64,000 bases of DNA from Egicoccus sp. AB-alg6-2. GTDB lineage: Bacteria; Actinomycetota; Nitriliruptoria; Nitriliruptorales; Nitriliruptoraceae. Both the position numbers and the translations under genes were made by a program. The stretch covers positions 372,001 through 436,000 of the forward strand of contig NZ_JBGUAY010000003.1 in NCBI RefSeq assembly GCF_041821025.1, in the 5' to 3' direction. Below the pieces are notes generated by a model that had not been told where the DNA came from, did not search any database, and worked only from the letters and a program-made list of their open reading frames with translations. This document shows positions 25,301 to 32,052 of this stretch, one piece after another. The stretch's first letter is position 1, and each line of letters starts with the position of its first letter.

Positions 25301-26768
25301 CGGCCAGCTCGTAGGTGTCGCGCCATCCCCCCAGCAGGTCGAGGTAGACCTGGTCGGACTCGGTGCCCGTGATCCCGTCGTGGTGGGCGCCGTACAGCAG
25401 TTGCCGCCACGCCTTGTCCAGCGCCTCGGCCGGATAGCGGGCGCCCAGCAGTGCGGCGACGGTGCCGAAGCGCTCGGCGGCCAGAACGCGGTTCTCCCCG
25501 GCTCGCTGCGCCTGCTTGGTGTCGATGTAGGACACGTCCTTGCCGGTGTAGATCGGGTTCATGTCGCGGGTCTGGGGGCTCGGGCCGACGCCCGACGCCA
25601 ACTCCTGGCGGACCGCGGCGAAGAACTCGCGCGGCAGCGCGACCTGGAACCGGGGCCACACGTACCGCGCGTTCCATGCCCTGGCGATCTCGGTCATCCA
25701 GCGGTTGGGTGGCGTGTAGTCCGAGCCGACGGGCAGCAGCACGTTGCGGGTGGCCGCCACCTGCGCGAGTTCGCGGAAGAGCCGGTCGGCCTCGTCCATC
25801 GCGTGTTCGAGGTCGGTGGCGTGGTCGAGCTCCCAGCCGGCGGAGTAGTGGTTGGCCATGTAGCTGGTCAACAGCCCGACGCCGCTGGGCGCGACCCAGT
25901 CGAACTCGCTGGAGAACTGCATCGAGGCATTGCCACCGGGCGAGCGCGACGGGCCCCACTGGTGGAACGGGCCGCGCGCGCACGAACTGGAGGTCAGCCC
26001 GGCCGCGGCCATCATGCCCGGGAACTGCGGGTCGTGACCGAACGCGTCCAACTGCCACGCCGACCCTGGATCGCCCCCGAGCACGTCGCGTTGGTAGCCG
26101 ATGCCGTACACCGCGTTGCGGGCGGTGCTCTCGGCGCTGGTCAGGTTGGTGTTCGGTTCGTTGTAGGTACCACCCATCAGCTCGAGGCGTCCGTCGGCCA
26201 GCAACTGCCGCAGTTCGTCACGGCGCCAGGGGAAGGTGTCCCAGTACGGCTTGAGGTAGTCCAGTTCGGCGAGCACGAAGCGGTAGTCGGGGTCGCGGCG
26301 GGCCATGTCGAGGTGGGCGTCGATCAGGGTGAACGCCGGCTGCTGGCGACGGCCCTCCCACGGTCGTTCCTCGCGGGGGAGCTTCTCCCACGTCTCGGTG
26401 TAGAAGGCCTGCGTGTTCCACCACACCGGGTCGTAGTGGAAGTGCGCCACCATGAACATGCGCCAGCCCGGTTCGGCGACCTCGAACGCCAGCGGCAGCT
26501 CGGGCCGTTGGTCGTCGCCGCCGGCCTCGAGGATGACGGTCGCGTCCGCGCGGTGGCCCGCCGACAGGCCGGCGCCGACGGTGACCGGGACCTCGACCGC
26601 CTGCTCGCCACCGTCGGCGAGGGTGACGGCCGCGGCGCCGGTCACCCCGTCGCCGCGCACACGGACGGTGCCCGTGCCGCGCCCGGCGAGGCGGACCCGC
26701 ACGACCTGGCGCGGTCCGTCGTCGGAGGCGACGAACCGCGGCAGCGTGGTGGCGTCGAGCAGTCTCAT
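22389..26768 (-). CDS. GH38 family alpha-mannosidase, large, with C-terminal NEW3 and Ig-like domains
   Basis: Protein of 1459 aa. An extra beta domain (1-100) precedes the GH38 barrel. Zinc ligands His111 and Asp113 lie in VAHFHYDPVWWN, the nucleophile Asp241 in WQLDAFGHDPQF, and a further zinc His in LLYGAHHDGITGTE, the form found in Golgi mannosidase II-like enzymes. A long beta-rich C-terminal half follows. A NEW3-like module (about 1195-1302, with RPPDGWEASPPQ) and a last Ig-like domain (about 1335-1450) end the protein. No signal peptide is present. It is coupled by ATGA to the FGGY kinase upstream and the parvulin-like gene downstream. Substrate linkage cannot be read from sequence. 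Confidence 0.9.
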   Translation of the reverse strand: MRLLDATTLPRFVASDDGPRQVVRVRLAGRGTGTVRVRGDGVTGAAAVTLADGGEQAVEVPVTVGAGLSAGHRADATVILEAGGDDQRPELPLAFEVAEPGWRMFMVAHFHYDPVWWNTQAFYTETWEKLPREERPWEGRRQQPAFTLIDAHLDMARRDPDYRFVLAELDYLKPYWDTFPWRRDELRQLLADGRLELMGGTYNEPNTNLTSAESTARNAVYGIGYQRDVLGGDPGSAWQLDAFGHDPQFPGMMAAAGLTSSSCARGPFHQWGPSRSPGGNASMQFSSEFDWVAPSGVGLLTSYMANHYSAGWELDHATDLEHAMDEADRLFRELAQVAATRNVLLPVGSDYTPPNRWMTEIARAWNARYVWPRFQVALPREFFAAVRQELASGVGPSPQTRDMNPIYTGKDVSYIDTKQAQRAGENRVLAAERFGTVAALLGARYPAEALDKAWRQLLYGAHHDGITGTESDQVYLDLLGGWRDTYELAGEALDDALDHIGSCIDTRGEGQPLVVFNPLGWTRRDPVTARVSLHRPARGLRVLDDAGEDVPFVVEAIDRSSDGHLRACTLTLLADAVPSLGYRTYRLVPAPDLPPDAQWSRDDGLVITNDVLQVTVDPRRGGAISSLRDLRDGTEVLRPQGLANEILAYREYPTHPEHGEGPWHLTPTGEVTASSERPAQVVREHSAVGQRLVVRGGIAGCDLVQTMTLHPGVDRLCCRTDLDGFADQDVLLRMRVAADVPGGLPLSEVGNAVVGRGAGFPAIDVADSPYTLDNPAYNWFGVGTTAAVDLVDDDAPPASRAIAVAEVVAPDHDGQSEGVRDLVVALVRRGVTSTVSRGDGPRYGSMDTDSNLPDVRFAVGGPQDNAFVAQLLAAADPAYAARLKQQLHDRGRARLWVPAATPLREVWSPDADLRGVRDLPVLVVAGVDPRATHLELAEVTTQLAGTARVTVPQPAALHADEGTAADRTVVVVNRGLPGCNVDVDGSLYLSLMRSCSGWPSGVWLDPPRRTVPDGSSFQFQHWTHRFEYAIAAGAGDWRDLGLVRAAAQHNEPLLARTTGVHDGGLPAAQAFLLVEGDDVVVTTLKPAGNPMAVMADPRMDPTHAITVRAYESNGRGGRASVALFRPIRSAQTADLLEVPLTGAEVVDGALVHDFSPYEIATFRLATDPLPAASGPQLGRRREPAQPVFGDYWLHNKGAAPIGYQPVTVRIVDRAVLADGPFELDVVVASQRTDAEVAGMVELRPPDGWEASPPQRSFHLAPGAHDVFRVRVEPAAHAAPGRWFVAARIGDDAGQVHEDVLTVDLGHRSRAPADGQARVLYLERSTRKAAIVEQPTDVDRVAAIGGELTAEVLTERVHATEGHPGELLVDLHNHVAGDVRGEVQVVSPWGTWDELGPWTTGFAVAGGGRSTVRFTLTCPVGASGVTSWALVKVMYFGRVLYTRSVPVVFGPREGDEAGDR

Positions 26769-28123
26769 GATCGGCCTTCCGGCCCGGCGCTCCCGCCCCG
26801 TGGCCGCAGCGCCGCGGCGTCCGCGACGTCGACGCCGGCGGCCACCGCGGCGAACAGTGCGGCGCCCCGTGCGGCCGCCTGGGAGACCGGTCGGTGCTCG
26901 AGTCCGGGGAGGTGCCGTTGGCGGGCTTCGGCGACCAGTGCGTCGCGGCTCGAGCCGCCGGTGGTGATCACCCGCCGTGCCGGACCGGTCAACTCGATCA
27001 GCGTGGCATGGCGCTCGGCCGCCTTCGCCGCGATGCTCTCGACCGCGGCGCGCCACATCTGTCCGGCCGACGCGGCGTCGGGCGGCGGCCCGGTCACCGT
27101 CAGCTCGTCGATCCACTGGTCGAGTCGTTCGGCGTCGACGGGCGGTGCCGACGGCGACCCGAGCCACGCGTTGCGGTCGGCGCCCCGTGGATCGGCGAAC
27201 CCCAGCAACGCGGCGAGGCGACGCAGGCGCGCGCCGGACGGGAAGCCGCCGATCAGGGCCAGCTGCCCGGCGACGACGTGACGGCCGGTGGTGAAGCCCA
27301 ACGCCGCCGCCCACCGTCGCCGAGGGCGCGGAAGCGGCGGGGCCACGGCGCGCAGCAGCACCTCGGCGCTGCCGCAGGAGTCGACGACGTCGTCGGCGGT
27401 GACGGCGCCGACGCCCACGGCGGCGCAGAGGTGGTCGTGACCCGCGACGGTCAGCGCGGCCCCCTCGAGCCCGGGGATGCCGTCGACGACGCCGAGCGGA
27501 CTGCCCGCGGTTCGCAGCGGCGGGAGGAAGGTGGCGTCCACGCCCGACCAGGCGAGCGCATCCGGCCACCAGTCGAGGCGCTCGACGTCGAGCCAGCCGG
27601 TCCGCGACGCGAGCGAGGGTTCGGCCACCCGCTCGCCACCGAGGAGGTGGACGACGTACTCGGCGACGTTCGACCAGCCGACGGAGCGGGCGAGGGCAGG
27701 GTCGGTGTCGACCAGCCAACGGTGCTTGACGAGGCTCGGCTTGGCCGAGACGGGAAGGCCGGTCATGGCCGTGAAGTCCGGGAGGTCCTCGGCCAGGCTC
27801 GGGACCAGTTCGGCGGCGCGTGCGTCACCCCAGGTCAGGGCAGGAGCGAGCGCCGCCCCGTCGACGTCCAGCAGGAAGCCCGCCTCGGCCATGCTCGCGA
27901 CGCCGATCCCCACGATCGGACCCCCGATGCCGTACTGGGCGGCCGCGCACGTCTCGAGCGTCGTCGCCAGCAGGTCGCGCGCATCCAGGGTCGGCGAGCG
28001 GGACGTCGTCGACCAGGGGGTCGGACGTTCGGCGCCGCCGTACTCGGCACCGTCGGCCCCCAGCACCACCGCCTTGCAGCTGCTGGTGCCGATGTCGATG
28101 CCGAGCAGGAAACCGTCGGTCAC
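26765..28123 (-). CDS. FGGY-family carbohydrate kinase
   Basis: Protein of 452 aa. The phosphate-1 motif is FLLGIDIGTSSCKAVVLGADG and the adenosine region includes VITTGGSSRDALVAEARQ. Middle motifs are AGHDHLCAAVGVGAV and SCGSAEVLLRAV. The SGQMHG signature of xylulokinases is absent, so the substrate is another sugar or sugar alcohol. I chose the GTG at 28123 because an AGGT stands before it and the protein then begins at the kinase core. It follows lacI by 46 bases and overlaps the large GH38 gene. A second FGGY kinase of xylulokinase type lies at 42031. Confidence 0.85.
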   Translation of the reverse strand: MTDGFLLGIDIGTSSCKAVVLGADGAEYGGAERPTPWSTTSRSPTLDARDLLATTLETCAAAQYGIGGPIVGIGVASMAEAGFLLDVDGAALAPALTWGDARAAELVPSLAEDLPDFTAMTGLPVSAKPSLVKHRWLVDTDPALARSVGWSNVAEYVVHLLGGERVAEPSLASRTGWLDVERLDWWPDALAWSGVDATFLPPLRTAGSPLGVVDGIPGLEGAALTVAGHDHLCAAVGVGAVTADDVVDSCGSAEVLLRAVAPPLPRPRRRWAAALGFTTGRHVVAGQLALIGGFPSGARLRRLAALLGFADPRGADRNAWLGSPSAPPVDAERLDQWIDELTVTGPPPDAASAGQMWRAAVESIAAKAAERHATLIELTGPARRVITTGGSSRDALVAEARQRHLPGLEHRPVSQAAARGAALFAAVAAGVDVADAAALRPRGGSAGPEGRS

Positions 28124-28169
28124 CGCGTGACCTGGCACGTGACGGCAACGGAAGGACGCCGGGCCGCCG

Positions 28170-29198
28170 TCATGGCTTGACCTCGCCCGACCCACGGATG
28201 CGCAGGGTGGTCGGAAGCACGATCTCGCGGACGGGCTGGTGGTCGCCGTCGAGCCGCTCGAACATGACCTCGGCGGCGCGGCGGCCCATCGCCTGGGGGT
28301 CGTGCGCGACCACCGTCACCGGCGTGCGCAACATGTCGGCGTACTCGAGCTCGTCGAATCCGACGAGCGCGATCACGCGGTCCGGCCGGTCGTGCAGGGC
28401 GCGCAGCGCTCCGAGGCTCATGCGGTTGTTGACCGCGAAGATGGCGGTCGGCGGTTCGTCAAGCTCGAGCAACTGCGCGGCCTCGTCACGCGCGGCGACC
28501 ACGTCGGAGCAGCCCAGGCGCAGCAGCGTCGGGTCCACCGTCAGCCCGGCCGCGGCGATCGCGTCGTGGTAGCCACGGATGCGTTCGCGCGCGGTGTAGA
28601 TGTCCGGGTCGTCGGCGAGCAGACCGATCCGGCGGTGTCCCTGGGCGATCAGGTGTTCGACACCGCGCCTGGCTCCGCCGAGGTTGTCGAGCAGCACCGC
28701 ATCGGCGTCCACGTTCACCGGGGGGCGGTCGACGAACACGACGTGGAGGCCGCGGGCGATCTCGGGCGCGAGGAAGCTGTGGTCGCCGGCTGCGGGGACC
28801 ACGAGGATGCCGTCGACCCGGCGGGCGTACAGCGTCGCGAGCAGCTCGCGTTCGTGGCGAGGATCCTCCCCGGAACTGCCCGCGACGAGCAGGTGGTCGT
28901 GCTCACGCGCCACGTCCTCGACGGCACGCGCGATGCCCGAGAAGAACGGGTTGCCGACGTCACCGATCACGAGTCCGATGGTCGAGGAGGTCTGACCGGG
29001 GCGCAGGCTGCGGGCCAGGTCGTTGCGCTGGAAGCCCAGTGCGGTGATGGCGTCGTTGACCCGCTCCAAGGTGGCGGTCCGCACGGTGGGCTCTTTGTTG
29101 ACCACCCGGGACACGGTCTTGAGGCTGACGCCGGCCAACTTGGCGACGTCGTGCATGGTCGGCCGCGAGGTGACGGGCCGGGTCGCTGACGGCTTCAC
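28170..29198 (-). CDS. LacI-family transcriptional regulator of the glycan operon
   Basis: Protein of 342 aa from the GTG at 29198. The N-terminal HTH and hinge read TMHDVAKLAGVSLKTVSRVVN, then the periplasmic-binding-like core begins at SSTIGLVIGDVGNPFF and ends with GFDELEYADMLRTPVTVVAHDP. The frame is open to an ATG at 29294 overlapping the aldolase stop, but that would add about 30 unusual residues and put the operator inside the gene; AGG precedes the GTG at 29198. A perfect palindrome GACAACGTTGTC lies 13 bases upstream of this GTG, which suggests autoregulation. Another copy lies before the sulfatase gene, the head of the operon. Confidence 0.9.
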   Translation of the reverse strand: MKPSATRPVTSRPTMHDVAKLAGVSLKTVSRVVNKEPTVRTATLERVNDAITALGFQRNDLARSLRPGQTSSTIGLVIGDVGNPFFSGIARAVEDVAREHDHLLVAGSSGEDPRHERELLATLYARRVDGILVVPAAGDHSFLAPEIARGLHVVFVDRPPVNVDADAVLLDNLGGARRGVEHLIAQGHRRIGLLADDPDIYTARERIRGYHDAIAAAGLTVDPTLLRLGCSDVVAARDEAAQLLELDEPPTAIFAVNNRMSLGALRALHDRPDRVIALVGFDELEYADMLRTPVTVVAHDPQAMGRRAAEVMFERLDGDHQPVREIVLPTTLRIRGSGEVKP

Positions 29199-29210
29199 GT
29201 GGGAACCTGG

Positions 29211-29222
29211 GACAACGTTGTC
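29211..29222. promoter_or_regulatory. LacI-type operator upstream of lacI
   Basis: Perfect 12-base palindrome GACAACGTTGTC with central CG, the usual form of LacI-family sites. It lies in the 92-base gap between aldolase stop and lacI start. The same 12 bases occur at 41886-41897. Confidence 0.7.
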
Positions 29223-29290
29223 AACACGATCGATCCCCGCCGGTCCCATCCTGCCAGCTTCTGGGCCGGCAGCGCCACTTCCCGGCCGAC

Positions 29291-30199
29291 TCATCCGTGC
29301 CCCCCGGCGAGCAGGAGCCGGATCTTGTCGCGGGCGACCTGCTTGACGGCGGCCCGGCCCTGCGCGAGCACCTCGTCGGGCAGCGCGGCGAGCTCCGCCG
29401 AGGTGCGGCGCTCGCCGCCGACCGCCGCGAGCAGGGCCTCCTCGAAGTCGGTGGCGATGTTCATCTTCGAGATGCCGCCGCCGGGCAGCTCGATCGCCTG
29501 CTGCACCATCGCGGCCGGGAGCCCGGACCCCCCGTGCAGCACGAGCGGGACGTCGCCGACCGCGGCACGGATCGCGGCCAGGCGCGCGAAGTCGATCGTC
29601 GCGCCGGAGGGCGGATAGGCACCGTGGGCCGTCCCCACCGAGATCGCCAGCGCGTCACAGCCGGTCGTCTCGACGAACCGCGCCGCCTCGTCGGGGTCGG
29701 TGTAGCTGTCGGGGCCGCCTTCGGTCGCCATCAGCGCGGTCGTGGTCAGCTTCCCGAGCTCGGTCTCGACGCTGACCCCGCGCGCGTGCGCCTCTTCGAC
29801 GACCGCCCGGCTGCGCGTCGCGTTCTCGTCGTAGGGCTGCTGCGACGCGTCGAACATCACGGAGGTGAACCCGGCGTCCATGGCCTGCCGGATGCGGTCC
29901 TCCTCCCAGGTGTGGTCGAGGTGCAGGGCGTACGGCACGTCGACCGCCAGGTCACGAACGACGCGGTCGACCTCGTCACGGAAGGCGGCGGGGGTCAGCG
30001 CGAACCAGCCGAGCTCGCGTTGGCTGATCTCGACGATGAACGGGGCCCGTAGTTCGACGGCGGCCTCGATGACCGGCTGCACGCAGGCGAGGTAGCGCGG
30101 GGAGAAGGCGGGCACGGCGTAGCCGGCCCGTTGCGCGGCCGGGAGCAGTTCGCCGAGCGTGGACGCGCCCGGTGGTGGCGGCAGCTGGCGCGGCGTCAT
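29291..30199 (-). CDS. Class II fructose-bisphosphate aldolase family protein (GatY/KbaY-like)
   Basis: Protein of 302 aa. The zinc-binding His residues stand in YALHLDHTWEEDRI, ISVGTAHGAYPP and LVLHGGSGLP, and the conserved Glu in VSVETELGKL. The DHAP-phosphate loop region is GISKMNIATDFEEALL. Class II aldolases of this group split fructose- or tagatose-1,6-bisphosphate or related ketose phosphates to DHAP plus an aldehyde. Start ATG overlaps the stop of the preceding glycosidase-like gene (ATGA at 30196-30199). In this operon it probably acts after one of the kinases. The stop is followed by the lacI leader. Confidence 0.88.
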   Translation of the reverse strand: MTPRQLPPPPGASTLGELLPAAQRAGYAVPAFSPRYLACVQPVIEAAVELRAPFIVEISQRELGWFALTPAAFRDEVDRVVRDLAVDVPYALHLDHTWEEDRIRQAMDAGFTSVMFDASQQPYDENATRSRAVVEEAHARGVSVETELGKLTTTALMATEGGPDSYTDPDEAARFVETTGCDALAISVGTAHGAYPPSGATIDFARLAAIRAAVGDVPLVLHGGSGLPAAMVQQAIELPGGGISKMNIATDFEEALLAAVGGERRTSAELAALPDEVLAQGRAAVKQVARDKIRLLLAGGHG

Positions 30200-32052
30200 G
30201 GTCGCTCCTGGGGACGTCGGGACCGCGCCCACGCCGACCGGATGGCGGCGTAGTCGCGGTCGGTCATGGGGACGGGCTGCCCGGCAGGGCGCTCGCCGGG
30301 GGCACCGTCGTCGGCGCGGGCCGCGACGAAACCGTCGATGGCGACGTGCCCACGGCCCTTGGTCCACGGCGGCAGGTCGTCGAGGTGCGTGGCGTAGTAC
30401 AGCGAGGGCACGCCCAGCGCCGGCTGCACCTCGAGGTAGTCGTGGAAGCTCTGGGGGTCGGGCATCGGCCAGTTGTCGGTGTCGATGAGCAGGGACGGGC
30501 AGGCGGCCTCGGCCACCCGGGCGCGGTGCACCATCTGGCTGACCACCGGCGCACGGGTGTTGATGTCGTTGAGCCGGATCATGTCGGTCACGTCGGCGAA
30601 GTAGGCGTGGGGCGTGTGGGTCATCACGAGCGCGTCCGGCTTCACCCGCTTGGTCTCGTCGTAGAGGATCCACAGCAGCAGGTGCAGCAACTCCATGCCC
30701 CATGCCTCACCGTGACGCTCGAGACCAGGGCCGGACGGGGTGCGGGCGCTGAAGTCGACCTTGAACCCGTCGGCGTCGTAGCCGTCGGGACCCAGCATGC
30801 GTCGCACGGTCTGGCGCAGGTGGGCCTCATAGTGGGGATTGGAGGGGTCGACCCCCATCGGCTCGCCGGCGCGGTTGCGCACGCACCACGCCTCGGGGAG
30901 TCCCTCGGGATCCCAGGCCTTCCACCACAACAACACGCGTTGACCGTCGGCGTGGCGGCCGTCGATCCAGCTGCGCAGGTCGGGCCACTTGTCGAGGTCC
31001 GCCTCCCAACCGCCGTAGGTGCGCTGCCACTTGTCGTCGAGCACGACGGTGCCCGGCCGCAGGTCGTTGGCGGCGAGGGCGGCGAGGAAGTGGTCGTAGT
31101 TGGCCTGGGTGGCATGGTCCTGCGGGCCGCCTCCCACCTCGCTGCTGCGCACGCACTGCGATCCCCAACCGCAGAAGATCGGCTCACGCCACCAGGCCGG
31201 CGGGGTCTTCGGGCCGGTGGCCCGAGGCACCCAGCCGCGTTCCTGCAGCGCCGCCCGTTGGCGCGCGATCGCCTCGTAGGGGTCGTCCGCGCCGAACCGC
31301 AGGCTGAGGGTCGGGGTGGTGAACGTCCCGTCCACCCGGGTCTGGGCCTCGTACGCCAACCGGAACGAGAACGCCCCCTCCACCGCGTCGTAGTGCAGCG
31401 CGGTGAAGTTGTGCCGTTCGGGGGCGGCCTCGATCCCGATGCCCAGGATCGGTCCGTCCGGCAGGTCGTCGGTGTCACCGGCGACCGGCTCGCGTGCGAC
31501 CGCCAGACACAGCGGCGGCGGGGTGAACAGCCAGTGCTCCTTGCCGGGTACCGAGCTGCCGAGCACGTCGAGGATGGTGCTCTCGCCGGCCGCGAGCACC
31601 CGGCGTTCGCTCCCCCACGGCTCGGGGTTGCAGATGCTGCGGAAATCGGCGCCGCTGTGGTGGAAGCCGCTGCCGTGGCGGCGGTCGCCGCTGTAGTAGC
31701 CGCCCAGCAGGTGCACGTCGGTCAACAGGCCCGTGCCCTCGACGACCAGCGCGAACTGCACCTCGGTGTCGCGGAGGTCGACGACCAGCCGCTTGTCGTC
31801 CCACGCCGTCGACACCATGCCGATCGTGATGCGCTGACCGTTGTCGACCTGCTCGATCTCGGGCGGGTGCAGTTGCAGGGTGTCATCGAGCTCGCCGGCG
31901 GTGTGCACGCTCCACGGCAGCAGCACCTCGACCCAGGGCTCGCCCTCGGTGTCGGTGATCATCGCGTAGGGCCGCTCGTCGGGCAGCCACAGCAGGTAGG
32001 CATCGGCGCGCAGGTACACCCCGTCGGGGCGTCGGTCGACATGGACACTCAT
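30196..32052 (-). CDS. Putative glycoside hydrolase, clan GH-D (GH36/GH31)-like barrel
   Basis: Protein of 618 aa. The N-terminal half is a beta-sandwich, and from about residue 300 there is a TIM barrel. VVLDDKWQRTYGGWEAD resembles the IDDGWF entry of GH36, and RVLLWWKAWDP and YDADGFKVDFSART match the strand carrying the catalytic nucleophile (Asp in KVDF). A later LLIDTDNWPMPD may carry the acid/base. I cannot place it in a defined GH family, and the second catalytic residue is unproven. No signal peptide is present. It is coupled on both sides by ATGA overlaps, to the 662-aa protein and to the aldolase. An alpha-galactosidase- or alpha-glucosidase-like activity is an inference. Confidence 0.7.
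   Translation of the reverse strand: MSVHVDRRPDGVYLRADAYLLWLPDERPYAMITDTEGEPWVEVLLPWSVHTAGELDDTLQLHPPEIEQVDNGQRITIGMVSTAWDDKRLVVDLRDTEVQFALVVEGTGLLTDVHLLGGYYSGDRRHGSGFHHSGADFRSICNPEPWGSERRVLAAGESTILDVLGSSVPGKEHWLFTPPPLCLAVAREPVAGDTDDLPDGPILGIGIEAAPERHNFTALHYDAVEGAFSFRLAYEAQTRVDGTFTTPTLSLRFGADDPYEAIARQRAALQERGWVPRATGPKTPPAWWREPIFCGWGSQCVRSSEVGGGPQDHATQANYDHFLAALAANDLRPGTVVLDDKWQRTYGGWEADLDKWPDLRSWIDGRHADGQRVLLWWKAWDPEGLPEAWCVRNRAGEPMGVDPSNPHYEAHLRQTVRRMLGPDGYDADGFKVDFSARTPSGPGLERHGEAWGMELLHLLLWILYDETKRVKPDALVMTHTPHAYFADVTDMIRLNDINTRAPVVSQMVHRARVAEAACPSLLIDTDNWPMPDPQSFHDYLEVQPALGVPSLYYATHLDDLPPWTKGRGHVAIDGFVAARADDGAPGERPAGQPVPMTDRDYAAIRSAWARSRRPQERP

Noticed and set aside
29216-29227. TTGACA on the minus strand as a -35 box of lacI
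   Set aside because: It is part of the operator palindrome and no -10-like hexamer stands at the right distance.
29199-29294. lacI start at the ATG overlapping the aldolase stop
   Set aside because: The overlap is attractive, but the extra residues before the HTH are atypical and the perfect palindrome would lie inside the gene; the GTG at 29198 has a ribosome site.
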